Positions 24,853-33,633 are shown, counted from the stretch's first letter. The stretch: 36,197 nt of DNA from CAYZTD01 sp964473335 (GCA_964473335.1 CAYYOO010000009.1:1-36197); one strand, 5' to 3'. A program made the numbers and translations. The notes: a model not told the origin generated them from the sequence alone.

Positions 24853-26301
24853 ATGAATCCAAAACTAAAGAAAATTGATGCAGTGATAATAGCAATTTTA
24901 ATACTAATCTCAGGTATAGTTTTATTTAGAGCAGAGATCTTTCCCAACCCAGAACAAGAACCACCAGTAATTAGATTCCGACAAGACGAAGACAACAGAA
25001 GGCTTATCGTTACATATGTCTCTCAAGAAGTTAAATGGTCAGAAATAGATATAACAGGAAATTGTGATCAATCAAAACTTGGAGAGAGAGTAATAGACGG
25101 AGACATAATAACAAATTGCTATGGAACCATAAAAATATCTCATTTTCCAACAGATACTGACTATGGGCCATGGACGTTTAAACGTGAGATAACACCGCCT
25201 GAGTCATTAATACCAGCTGAATTTAGAACGGTATCTCCAAGAGATGAAGGACCACACTACAAAAACAAATTATTAGTAAACAGAGAATGGTGGTACTATA
25301 CAGTAATATTTGATGGCAACTCACCTCTCGCTGGTTGGACTGCGACAATAAGTTTTAATCATATGTCAAGAGATGATTTATTTGTTACAAAACCTGATTT
25401 ACTTTTTGTTATCCTTCAAAATCCAGAAGGCAAAAAATACGGTGGAATTGTTGAGAAAAAAAGACCTTTACTTGGAGATTATGCATTCTTAGAAGACCCA
25501 ATACTTCAAGTGTCATCCTCAGATAAAATGCTAAAAATTACCTATGGAGATTCATATGTATCTGGATCTAACCCTAACTGGTATGTTCATATTGAAAAAA
25601 ATGAAGAAGAGGGAATAGCTGTTTCAATGGATCTGAATTTTAAAGCAAATTCCCCCGCCTATTGGACATACTCCTCAAGATTAATTGACAACTCAAAATC
25701 TAGTGTTGCAAGTTATATATTCATGGGATGTGAAGTTACAGGCACAGTAAACATTGGCTATAAGGATATAGAAGTAAGAGGAATAGGGCATCATGAACAC
25801 ACTTGGATATCTGGTTTACTTACATCAGGATTAATTAGAGGGTGGGACTGGTGTCATATGAAATTTGACAACGGATGGAATATTTACTATAGTAATTACT
25901 ACTTCAGTTCTCAATTAAAACCAGAAAAAACATACAAAATAAATCCTTTTGCAAATATTGTTGTAACTAAAGACAAAGGCAATAAAATAACAATACTTGA
26001 AAACATAAAAGTAGAAATTACAGACTCAGATAAACTATTTTTACTAAAAAACATGCCAAATAAGATTTCAATTGAAGCAGAACCAAATCCTGCTCAATTA
26101 GGATTAAAAGGAACAAACACAAAGTTAAAATTAAACATAGATCTAGAAAATGCCTTTGAAAATGAATGGAAGCGTTTTGCAAGAGTTGGTATGAAAATCG
26201 GTCGATCAGAGATAAATGGAATTATGACCTGGAAAGATAACGATGGAAGTTATCAAGTTAAATTAGAAGGAATTGGAACAACCTGGAACATGAGACACTA
26301 G
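24853..26301 (+). CDS. membrane-anchored CrtC/AttH lipocalin-like protein
   Basis: This is a 482-residue protein. Residues about 9-27 form a membrane helix, followed by PPVIRFRQDEDNRRLIVTYV and VKWSEIDITGNCD, a segment like that after the N-terminal helix of archaeal pilin-like (DUF1628-type) proteins. Residues about 135-480 resemble the two-lobed lipocalin fold of hydroxyneurosporene synthase (CrtC) and AttH: NREWWYYTVIFDG, then GIGHHEHTWISG and RGWDWCHMKF. CrtC hydrates carotenoids, so an isoprenoid or lipid substrate outside the membrane is possible; the convergent neighbours make isoprenoid precursors. GGTGA lies 3 nt before the ATG. The stop shares a CTAG with the convergent AcnX gene. 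Confidence 0.75.
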   Translation: MNPKLKKIDAVIIAILILISGIVLFRAEIFPNPEQEPPVIRFRQDEDNRRLIVTYVSQEVKWSEIDITGNCDQSKLGERVIDGDIITNCYGTIKISHFPTDTDYGPWTFKREITPPESLIPAEFRTVSPRDEGPHYKNKLLVNREWWYYTVIFDGNSPLAGWTATISFNHMSRDDLFVTKPDLLFVILQNPEGKKYGGIVEKKRPLLGDYAFLEDPILQVSSSDKMLKITYGDSYVSGSNPNWYVHIEKNEEEGIAVSMDLNFKANSPAYWTYSSRLIDNSKSSVASYIFMGCEVTGTVNIGYKDIEVRGIGHHEHTWISGLLTSGLIRGWDWCHMKFDNGWNIYYSNYYFSSQLKPEKTYKINPFANIVVTKDKGNKITILENIKVEITDSDKLFLLKNMPNKISIEAEPNPAQLGLKGTNTKLKLNIDLENAFENEWKRFARVGMKIGRSEINGIMTWKDNDGSYQVKLEGIGTTWNMRH

Positions 26302-26681
26302 TTTATTAAAACTTCACCAGTATCAGCATCAATTTTTATATTATCGCCATCTTTTATTTTATCTATATCAACTGAATCCACACAAGGTATACCTGCTAGG
26401 ATCGCGCCAGTTGCAACAATTGTTTCAGTTTCTTTATTTATTATTCCTGCAGGTGCAACAGCATTTTTTGCAAGACCATATATAACATAAGATCCAACAG
26501 TTGATCCCTTCCCACATGGAAAAACAAGGATTTTACCAGTTATCTTTTTTCCTTCCAAGGGATTTCCTTTTTCAATCACAATACCGGTTTTTGGGTCAAC
26601 ATTTCCATAAAAACCAATTGGATCCTTTGATACAATTGCTTTACCTTCAGCTTTACCTGGACTAATGGTTCTACCTTTCAT
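26298..26681 (-). CDS. phosphomevalonate dehydratase (AcnX) small subunit
   Basis: This 127-residue subunit forms the swivelling domain of the aconitase-X enzyme that dehydrates (R)-mevalonate 5-phosphate to trans-anhydromevalonate 5-phosphate. Landmarks are SPGKAEGKAIVSKDPIGFYG, NPLEGKKITGKILVFPCGKG, STVGSYVIYGLAKN and AGIPCVDSVD. It follows the large subunit with a 4-nt ATGA overlap, and GGAGGGG lies in the end of that gene. Complete archaeal pathway genes lie upstream in the same operon. Its stop overlaps that of the convergent CrtC-like gene. Confidence 0.93.
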   Translation of the reverse strand: MKGRTISPGKAEGKAIVSKDPIGFYGNVDPKTGIVIEKGNPLEGKKITGKILVFPCGKGSTVGSYVIYGLAKNAVAPAGIINKETETIVATGAILAGIPCVDSVDIDKIKDGDNIKIDADTGEVLIN

Positions 26682-27862
26682 AACTGCCCCTCCACAAGAC
26701 TATCAATATTATTAAAACACACCTTTTGATTACAAAAACCAGGTAAGTATTTAGCTGCCTTTCCGCTGTTTACACCTGTTGTTTTATATCCCATCTGTTC
26801 AATTGGTGATACAACCATACATGTATCAGCAACAATTGAACCACCTGCCTTTGTAATTATCTCATTATATCCCATTCTTTGAGCAGCTTCTTTAACCATA
26901 CGAGAAGTACAGATCCATACAGGTTTTTTTAATTTCTTTCCTTCAACTTTTCCTGCAAGTCTTGAGATTTCTTTAAGTGATGCATGAGGACAACCGAGTA
27001 TTACAATGTCAGGTTCTTGTCCAGTACTTAAGTCTTCATATGCCTTATCAATATCTTTTTGATCTATAGTTATTTTTTCTAAATTATCTTTATCAACATT
27101 ATCTGCTTCAGGTGTTAAATCCTTTACATGATATATTGCAACTGCACCACTTGCAGCCATTGCAGCACCCAGACTTTTTAGTTGATCAGTATCAGCAGTT
27201 TTTATACCAGTAAAATAGGGTATTTTATTTTTTACTATCTTTCCTACAATATATCCAAGTGCTCCAAAATCAGAGTTGAATTCTAAATCTGCATTTACTT
27301 TTATTTCATAATTTGGCTGACGATTCTCCCATAAATGAAGACCATAGTTAGGTGTAACCCCACATATTGCAGCAGCTAGAGCAGATGGTCCACCCTCACG
27401 GTTTGTTCTAGCACCAATAACACTATTTGAAAAAGAAACAGCACTACTTTCTGACCATGCGATATGTTCTCTGAAACGTGGTAAATTTCCGGCTAGATAA
27501 GGCGTGCAAGTTGAAGTTACTACTATTCCCATTTTTTTAAATGCATCCATGATTCTTAGTTGATTTTTTGCAAAATCCTTTGGAAATCCATATTCTTTCC
27601 AGTTCTCTAGGTCCATTCCAGCTGGATTCAAATAGGTTAATACTTGAACTCTAGCGTTTTTATTTGCAATATCCTCAAGAAACTCTGTTCCAGGATCCCC
27701 TATTGATTTATAGGAAACGCCTGCGACTTGAACAGATCCTATAGGAATCATTTTATCTGCACCATATATCTCCCCAAGTCTAACTAGAAGTCTGAAAAGC
27801 CTTTCAGAAACCTCACCTTTTTCACCATTAAGTATCTTTTCTTCATTTTTTGTTAAATGCAT
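26678..27862 (-). CDS. phosphomevalonate dehydratase (AcnX) large subunit
   Basis: This 394-residue catalytic, iron-sulfur subunit acts with the 26298-26681 protein. AcnX family landmarks seen are MHLTKNEEKILNGEKG, IPIGSVQVAGVSYKSIGDPG, STCTPYLAGN, WSESSAVSFSNSVIGARTNR, ILGCPHAS and ADTCMVVSP; cysteines in the STCTPY, GCPH and DTC motifs are the likely cluster ligands. ATG 27862 is preferred (GGAG 8 nt upstream) over an in-frame TTG six codons earlier. The start lies 10 nt inside the end of the LpdD-like gene. Other AcnX enzymes act on cis-3-hydroxyproline, but the mevalonate kinase and UbiD partners point to phosphomevalonate. Confidence 0.93.
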   Translation of the reverse strand: MHLTKNEEKILNGEKGEVSERLFRLLVRLGEIYGADKMIPIGSVQVAGVSYKSIGDPGTEFLEDIANKNARVQVLTYLNPAGMDLENWKEYGFPKDFAKNQLRIMDAFKKMGIVVTSTCTPYLAGNLPRFREHIAWSESSAVSFSNSVIGARTNREGGPSALAAAICGVTPNYGLHLWENRQPNYEIKVNADLEFNSDFGALGYIVGKIVKNKIPYFTGIKTADTDQLKSLGAAMAASGAVAIYHVKDLTPEADNVDKDNLEKITIDQKDIDKAYEDLSTGQEPDIVILGCPHASLKEISRLAGKVEGKKLKKPVWICTSRMVKEAAQRMGYNEIITKAGGSIVADTCMVVSPIEQMGYKTTGVNSGKAAKYLPGFCNQKVCFNNIDSLVEGQL

Positions 27863-28170
27863 TCTAAAAGCTCCTGACAATTTTTTATTATTTGATCTAT
27901 CTCTTCTTTTTTTGCATTATCAATATGTATTCCACCAATAGCAACCGATGTTTTATTATATTTTTCACATGCCTTTTCGGCAATCGGCGTTAAAACAATA
28001 TAATCTTTATGAGTCCCAAGTTTTGTAACCTTTGGTTTTTTCCCTGGCTCACAAACCACAATACCTCCGATATGTGATTTTTCACCACCACCTAGAATAT
28101 AAACTAAATCACCATCTAGTTCTTTTTTTTCTAAAAAGACTTTTAGCTTTCCCTTACCTGAGGTAATCAT
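27853..28170 (-). CDS. LpdD-like prenylated-FMN chaperone
   Basis: This is a 105-residue protein. The pattern VYILGGGEKSHIGGIVVCEP, then HKDYIVLTPIAEKACEKY and TSVAIGGIHIDNAKKEEI matches, from memory, the LpdD family (once called gallate decarboxylase subunit D). That family is thought to hold prenylated FMN for UbiD-type decarboxylases. The gene overlaps the UbiD-type gene by 17 nt and the AcnX large-subunit gene by 10 nt, which strongly ties it to cofactor supply for the anhydromevalonate phosphate decarboxylase. I see no UbiX (prFMN synthase) in the window. Confidence 0.78.
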   Translation of the reverse strand: MITSGKGKLKVFLEKKELDGDLVYILGGGEKSHIGGIVVCEPGKKPKVTKLGTHKDYIVLTPIAEKACEKYNKTSVAIGGIHIDNAKKEEIDQIIKNCQELLECI

Positions 28171-29464
28171 CTAGATCAACTTTTTTATAAGTTACCGTTT
28201 CATATTTTTCTTTATCAATATTGGAAGGTATTGTTGCATCTAAACCAACCTTTGTTGTACGTGTTTTTTTACCAGATTCATGTATACCAGATGGATCAAG
28301 GCTACTACCCGGTTGATCTTTTTTTATGTATAAATCTCTATGTCCTTGAAATCTAGTTGCAACAGCCCATTCTACGGCATTAGGACTATAGATATCTACA
28401 TCCTCATCAATTATCACTACATGTTTCATGCTTTTGTGTCCTTTGAATGCTGCATCTATTGCTTTTTTTGCATCAGATGGTTCTTTTTTGTTGATTTGAA
28501 CGATACCATGCAACCATGATCCTCCACCCATAGTTACTAGTACATTTTTACAATCTACAACCTTACTTACTTCATCATAAATTGTTGGTTCCTTTGGCAT
28601 ACCCATAAGGGTTTTATGTTCAAGTCTACCTGGTATCAATGCCTGATACATGGCATCTTTTCTATGAGTTATGCAGTCTACTACAAAGACTGGTTCTTGT
28701 CTTACAAAATCCCGGGTCTCAGTTAGATCAACAAAGGGCCCTTCATCGTCAAGATTTCGAGTGATTCTTCCTTCTATGACAATTTCAGAATCAGCTGGGA
28801 CCTCAAGGTCTTTAGTTGCACATTTCACCATAGGTGTCTTATCAAGTGCATTAGCAATTGAAAATTCATCAACCCCTGGCTCTGGACCTAACGATGCTGC
28901 AACCATCACAGCAACACTATTTCCTATGCATATTGCCATCTCAAGATCTCCATCTATCTTATCGTAAGTTGTTCGGGTTTGTCTTTTTTTAATAAGACGT
29001 GCTGTAAATTTGTTTTTGGATCTTTTCATTATCCTATGGTATGATACATTTCTACCTGTATCTGGGTCTTTTATTGTAGCAACTGTAGCACTACCGTATC
29101 TACCACCATCACCTTTCAGGTGATATAATATTGGAAGTTTATCTAGATCAGGTTTTTTTTCTATTACTTCCTGGCATGGAGCCTTTGAAACAATCTCCGG
29201 GGTCTTTGGATTTCTAAGGGCATCAACAAGTTTGAAGAGAAGTTTTTCTTTAGTTGTATTTAGGCCCTTTGCTATGATATCTCTATCTGAAGTGATTCCT
29301 GCAAAAACAGGCATATCGTATTCTTTTACATTATCAAAAATCACTGGTTTTTCATCAAGAGAATAAATAACATTAGCTATTTCATATTCAGTTGATACTT
29401 CTTTTTTTATTCTATTTAATAAACCTTCATTTTCTAGTTTTTTTAAAAAACTTCTAAGATCCAT
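28154..29464 (-). CDS. UbiD-type trans-anhydromevalonate 5-phosphate decarboxylase
   Basis: This 436-residue enzyme of the UbiD family decarboxylates using prenylated FMN. In the archaeal mevalonate route it converts trans-anhydromevalonate 5-phosphate to isopentenyl phosphate. Landmarks are MDLRSFLKKLENEGLLNRI, LPILYHLKGDGGRYGSA, NVSYHRIMKRSKN, DEGPFVDLTETRDF, LIPGRLEHKTLMGMPKEP and the acid-rich VVIIDEDVDIYSPNAVEWAVATR near the end. ATG 29464 is favoured over TTG 29473. Position in one operon with mevalonate kinase, AcnX and a prFMN chaperone supports this role over ubiquinone or aromatic decarboxylation. Confidence 0.9.
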   Translation of the reverse strand: MDLRSFLKKLENEGLLNRIKKEVSTEYEIANVIYSLDEKPVIFDNVKEYDMPVFAGITSDRDIIAKGLNTTKEKLLFKLVDALRNPKTPEIVSKAPCQEVIEKKPDLDKLPILYHLKGDGGRYGSATVATIKDPDTGRNVSYHRIMKRSKNKFTARLIKKRQTRTTYDKIDGDLEMAICIGNSVAVMVAASLGPEPGVDEFSIANALDKTPMVKCATKDLEVPADSEIVIEGRITRNLDDEGPFVDLTETRDFVRQEPVFVVDCITHRKDAMYQALIPGRLEHKTLMGMPKEPTIYDEVSKVVDCKNVLVTMGGGSWLHGIVQINKKEPSDAKKAIDAAFKGHKSMKHVVIIDEDVDIYSPNAVEWAVATRFQGHRDLYIKKDQPGSSLDPSGIHESGKKTRTTKVGLDATIPSNIDKEKYETVTYKKVDLDDYLR

Positions 29465-29469
29465 ATCTA

Positions 29470-30417
29470 TCAATAACCTTTTCTAGATGCGCCAATTACA
29501 GTTTTTATGGTTTGAAATCCTTCTTTTTCAATAGCAGTTGCAACTTTATCCTGAAGGTCTCTACCTGGTGTTAATGCTATCATGTTTCCGCCTAAGCCTC
29601 CACCAGTAAGTTTTGCACCAAGAGCACCATAGTTTCTTGATAGTTTTACAAGAAAATCAAGTTCTTTACTTGATACCTCTATTTGCTGAAGTAGTTTATG
29701 ATCCTCATTCATAAGTTTTCCAAGTTCCTTAACATCTTCATCCTGCATTGCATCTCTTGCTAGATACGCAATGTTCTCAGCCCGATCAAATATCTTTTGA
29801 TACTTTTCTTTGTTGTTTTCTCTTCTCTGTCTTACACCTGCTACTGCTTTAGTTGTATTTGCAACCTTTCCAGTATTACCTATAACAATCTCCAAAGGGT
29901 TTTGGATATCGATTTTCTCAATAACATTAGAATCTTCTTTCTGAAACCAGATAAGTCCTCCGAAGGTTGAGGCTGTGTTATCTACACCAGATGGAGTTCC
30001 ATGATAGCCTTTTTCTCCTTCATATGCTATATCATTTATCTCTTCATCTGATAAATCCATCTGATAGTGATCAGATAAGGCTCTAGCTATTGCAACACAA
30101 CTTGCAGCACTAGCACCTATCCCACTAGCACAATAAAGATTTCCACTAAGATTTATTTTTACACCTTTACTTGACAGATTAATTCCCATCTTTTCAATAA
30201 TATTATTTATGGATTCCTTTTGCTGATCTATTTTTTCTTCTTTGTAGTTAGGTGTTGCATCTCTATTATCTTCAAGTTTCCAACCAGATTCATCAATTGC
30301 TTTGATTTTAGCAGTAGTATATTTTCCAATAGCTGAAACTATTGAAGGAACACCATATACTACAAAATGCTCATTTAGAACTATAGCCTTTCCAAAACCT
30401 ATGCCCTCGCCCGACAT
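29470..30417 (-). CDS. mvk: mevalonate kinase
   Basis: This 315-residue GHMP kinase phosphorylates mevalonate at C5 with ATP, the first step of the operon's pathway. Seen are the N-terminal GFGKAIVLNEHFVVYGVPS (substrate/kinase motif 1), the ATP loop CASGIGASAASC (about 96-107), HGTPSGVDN (139-147, catalytic Asp146) and the C-terminal KLTGGGLGGN (motif 3). The canonical P-loop reads GIGASAA rather than GLGSSAA, a mild change. It heads the five-gene minus-strand operon; the following gene starts 5 nt after its stop. No phosphomevalonate kinase is present here, as expected for the archaeal route. Confidence 0.93.
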   Translation of the reverse strand: MSGEGIGFGKAIVLNEHFVVYGVPSIVSAIGKYTTAKIKAIDESGWKLEDNRDATPNYKEEKIDQQKESINNIIEKMGINLSSKGVKINLSGNLYCASGIGASAASCVAIARALSDHYQMDLSDEEINDIAYEGEKGYHGTPSGVDNTASTFGGLIWFQKEDSNVIEKIDIQNPLEIVIGNTGKVANTTKAVAGVRQRRENNKEKYQKIFDRAENIAYLARDAMQDEDVKELGKLMNEDHKLLQQIEVSSKELDFLVKLSRNYGALGAKLTGGGLGGNMIALTPGRDLQDKVATAIEKEGFQTIKTVIGASRKGY

Positions 30418-30551
30418 CTTATATCACACTTTCTAAAGTTTTTCATATTTTTTGTAATAATTTTTTTAAATTACCATAATTGCAAATCCTTTTTTATTAT
30501 TACGGTATTAAAATTCGACGAAATCCTAAATTTAAAAAGAAAAGAAAAAAA

Positions 30552-32450
30552 TTAGATTATTTTTTCTAAAAATCTATAAAAGATACTATTTAGGAATAAT
30601 TGTCTAAATAGGTCAAAACCAAGAAATATTTGTGTATCATCCTTTGATTTTGTCTTTTCTTTGACCCCAATTTTTACCTCGATAGTTTTTGATCCGCCGT
30701 TTGAATCAATTGTGATTTCTCCAGTATAGGTAGATCCTTTTGTAAGTTTATTTGCATCAACAGTAACTTCCATATTATCTGTTGATTCTGCTGGAAGATC
30801 ACCTGAAGATTTACTTATTGATATCCAGTCTTTGTTATCAGATGCAGTCCAACTCAGATCATAAGCCCAATCATTTGGATCTACTGTTGCATCATTTGTA
30901 ATTGAAATATACTCACTGTATACACCTTGCTGTTTTTTACCAAAATCCAATTTACCAGGTGATACGCTCAACTCTGGATCATAAAGATCTTCGTTGTAGG
31001 TATCATCTATTTTGAACCACACTTTAGCATTATCATTTCCATCACCCATTGTTGTTCGGTAACCATTTGAATCTGGTTTTGATACAGCATCACCTGTGAT
31101 TTCACCTGTTACAAGATTATATGTTCCATGATAAATAGCACATCTTTTCTCTTGATCAGCACCGTCTTTTGCGCCACCTCCGGGTTTTGCACTAACATCT
31201 GCTAGATCATCAGGGTTTGGCCAGAGGTCTTCTTCCATGACTTTCAAGGTAAAAAGAATAGTAGGGGATTCAGTTATAAAAAGATGATCATTGTTTGGCT
31301 CCCATGTATAATAAGATAGCCACTGAAAAATCCACCATCCATCTGGATCTATGTTATAATCATATTGATATTTCATTTCATTTGATATTTCTGCACCTAA
31401 TCTATAATACCATTCAGGTTTATTGAAAATTGGGTCAATAGCTTCAAAATCCCCTCTGTTAGGATCATTAGTAATTTCTTTAAAAGTAAATGTTACTTCT
31501 TCTTCCACATCAGTGGGCGGTCCTCTATAACCATTTACATAACATGCTGAGTAACCTATGCTACTGCACCCATATTCTATGTACATATATCCATCATCCC
31601 CCCAGTCAGTTCCCCAGCTGTTTTTTAGGATCCAGCATCCATCTCTTCCTTTTGTATCATCCCAGCCTACAAGAGTTACAGCATGGTTTACATTACCAGG
31701 GGCATCCTTGTTGAACACCCCTCCATTATAAAATTCCCATAGAGAAGTTGCTCTTACTGCTGCAGAAACTGGGCCATAAGTATATATCGCCTGTTTTATT
31801 GCACTCCTTTGAGGTATACCATTCTCACTACCAATAAATGCCCAATCATTTAACCGATAAGGATGATTATCTATATCAATACAAGATTCATCAGAAGCAC
31901 TATAAGGAAAATCACTTTCATAGACCGCTCCTGTATCGCCTGATTGCCCATTTTTCCATTGATGGTAGTCATGTGCCCACCAGCCGCCATCACATCCCCA
32001 TCCATCACGGTTACATGAAACAAGCCACTGCTCAGATAGATCAACATTTATTCCCTCTTCAATTTTTATGGCACTCTCAAGGGGTGCTACTGTTCCAAAA
32101 GCCCAACAAGAACCACAATTACCTTGGTCCTTAACTGGTGTACATCCTCCCTCACTACGCCAATCAAAGGTATTTGGTAGACTTTGTGTGGTTGTTATTA
32201 GATCAAAATCTACATTTTTCCACCAGTTGTCAGGTGCTTTAAAACCACATAACTCCTCAATATTTCTTTCTGAAACAGAGGTTTTTCCAATATCAAATGT
32301 CCAGTCTTCTTCTTTTGCTATTTTTTTTAGTTCATTTATTTCTTCAGAAAAAACATCTTCATCATCTTTCGAATGATTGATACCAACAGCCCCAAAACTT
32401 CCTAAAACCATAAGTACGATTATGGCTAAAGATAATATTTTTCCTTTCAT
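30552..32450 (-). CDS. secreted papain-family (C1A) cysteine peptidase
   Basis: This 632-residue exported protease starts at ATG 32450 (AGGTGGT upstream). Order: signal peptide (1-25); propeptide (about 27-92) with an IEELCGFK stretch; mature C1A domain (about 93-310) with Gln109, Cys115 (DQGNCGSCWAF), His256 (VNHAVTLVGWDD) and Asn277 (WILKNSWGTDWGDDGYMYI), a complete active site; the C2-like module also in the 5577 and 12695 proteins (about 316-495); a BACON-like beta-sandwich (about 500-598; ITIDSNGGSK); and a Phe/Leu tail FDLFRQLFLNSIFYRFLEKII. It should digest external protein. The tail may keep it at the cell surface. A TATA-like TTTAAAT on the minus strand near 32498-32506 fits its promoter. 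Confidence 0.93.
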   Translation of the reverse strand: MKGKILSLAIIVLMVLGSFGAVGINHSKDDEDVFSEEINELKKIAKEEDWTFDIGKTSVSERNIEELCGFKAPDNWWKNVDFDLITTTQSLPNTFDWRSEGGCTPVKDQGNCGSCWAFGTVAPLESAIKIEEGINVDLSEQWLVSCNRDGWGCDGGWWAHDYHQWKNGQSGDTGAVYESDFPYSASDESCIDIDNHPYRLNDWAFIGSENGIPQRSAIKQAIYTYGPVSAAVRATSLWEFYNGGVFNKDAPGNVNHAVTLVGWDDTKGRDGCWILKNSWGTDWGDDGYMYIEYGCSSIGYSACYVNGYRGPPTDVEEEVTFTFKEITNDPNRGDFEAIDPIFNKPEWYYRLGAEISNEMKYQYDYNIDPDGWWIFQWLSYYTWEPNNDHLFITESPTILFTLKVMEEDLWPNPDDLADVSAKPGGGAKDGADQEKRCAIYHGTYNLVTGEITGDAVSKPDSNGYRTTMGDGNDNAKVWFKIDDTYNEDLYDPELSVSPGKLDFGKKQQGVYSEYISITNDATVDPNDWAYDLSWTASDNKDWISISKSSGDLPAESTDNMEVTVDANKLTKGSTYTGEITIDSNGGSKTIEVKIGVKEKTKSKDDTQIFLGFDLFRQLFLNSIFYRFLEKII

Positions 32451-32580
32451 ATCTACCACCTAATACCCCCAAGAGAAAAAATTTCAAACTTCCCCATTTA
32501 AATAAATTCCATCTCAGGAAATATTTTAACCTATGAAAAAAAACGCTTATGCTTCTATTTTAGTATTATGTTAACATAAA

Positions 32581-32652
32581 TACATAATGAGTTATCTTTG
32601 TTAGAAATACTTTCAAAATGTTATTATTCTAACAAATAGAGTTAATTATGTA
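32581..32652. repeat. 24-bp imperfect inverted repeat in a gene-free stretch
   Basis: Bases 32581-32604 and 32629-32652 are reverse complements at 18 of 24 positions, with perfect ends (CTAACAAA inner, TTATGTA outer) and a 24-nt loop. The rest of 32460-32982 holds AT-rich promoter-like sequence, including GTATATAAG near 32780, and no convincing gene. Confidence 0.55.
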
Positions 32653-32959
32653 GTAAAATGGAACTTTAAAAAATTAAAACGGTCTTATTGAGAAAGAAAA
32701 AAGGAAAAAAGTTTTTTGGAATGTGATTAATATGAACTATTTTTTCCTTTCTCGTTATTGATAAATGTTTGTTTTTTTTAGTATATAAGTCATATTGTAC
32801 AACTCTCACCAATAACTAAAAGATTAGAAAAGAAATAAAGGAAAAATATAAATTGACTATAATAAATACTTTCAATTATCTCTATTCAAGATATTTATGT
32901 AATTAAATTCCTTATTTTAAAAATGACACATTGTAAATATTTACCCAAAATATTAAGTA

Positions 32960-32973
32960 TATGTTTAAACATA
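32960..32973 (+). promoter_or_regulatory. perfect 14-bp palindrome before vapB
   Basis: TATGTTTAAACATA at 32960-32973 is a perfect palindrome 9 nt before the vapB ATG. VapB-VapC complexes commonly repress their own promoter through such sites. Autoregulation is inferred. Confidence 0.5.
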
Positions 32974-32982
32974 AACATAATT

Positions 32983-33195
32983 ATGGGTTTTAAAACATTA
33001 ACAATTAAAGAAAATGTTTACAAAAAATTGTTACTTATGAAAAAAAAGGATGAAAGCTTCAGTGATTTATTTGAACGATTAAGTAATAAAAATATAAAGG
33101 CTTTGAAAAAAATGAGAGGTTGTAACACTTATGAAGAAAAAGAGAAATTATTATCTGACATATATGACAAAAGAAAAGAAAAAAGATACGGGTAA
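32983..33195 (+). CDS. vapB: VapB-type antitoxin
   Basis: This 70-residue antitoxin begins MGFKTLTIKENVYKKLLLMK, the archaeal VapB (PF02697-type) N-terminus, and continues DESFSDLFERLSNKN with a charged C-terminal half that would wrap the toxin. ATG 32983 is chosen over the in-frame ATG at 32923 because the family starts there and the upstream codons overlap the palindrome. There is little room for a leader. The toxin gene starts 4 nt after its stop. Confidence 0.9.
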   Translation: MGFKTLTIKENVYKKLLLMKKKDESFSDLFERLSNKNIKALKKMRGCNTYEEKEKLLSDIYDKRKEKRYG

Positions 33196-33199
33196 TTAG

Positions 33200-33574
33200 A
33201 TGATAATTGTTGATTCTGATGTTTTAATTGAAATATTTGACAAAAATTCAAAAAAAGGGCAAATTGCAATTGAAAAGCTGGAAAAAGCAGGTGAAGATAT
33301 TGCAATTACTTCATTAAACCTCCACGAAATCTTATATGGACATTATAAATCAAACAAAAAGATCAAAGGAATACAAGATATAAACACAATTGAATTTAAT
33401 AAAAAGGATGCAGAACTATCTGCAAGAATTGAAAATGACCTAGAAAAAAAGGGAAAAATTGTTCCAAGATTTGATGCAATGATTGCAGCAATTGCCATAA
33501 ATAGAAATGCAAAGATATTTACATTTAATAAAAAGCATTTTCAAAATATTAAACAAATAAAGTTATTTGATTAG
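33200..33574 (+). CDS. vapC: VapC-type PIN-domain toxin
   Basis: This 124-residue PIN ribonuclease pairs with the antitoxin just upstream. Acidic metal-binding residues are in place: MIIVDSDVLIEIF (Asp5), SLNLHEILYG (Glu), and RFDAMIAAIAINRNAKIFTFNKKHF (Asp and the following conserved Asn/His region). VapC toxins usually cut tRNA or rRNA; the target here is unknown. The length is usual for the family. Confidence 0.92.
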   Translation: MIIVDSDVLIEIFDKNSKKGQIAIEKLEKAGEDIAITSLNLHEILYGHYKSNKKIKGIQDINTIEFNKKDAELSARIENDLEKKGKIVPRFDAMIAAIAINRNAKIFTFNKKHFQNIKQIKLFD

Positions 33575-33633
33575 ATAAGAATTCAAAAAGTTATACTACA
33601 GCAAGAGGGAAAAGAAAGGCTTTTTGGTTTTTA

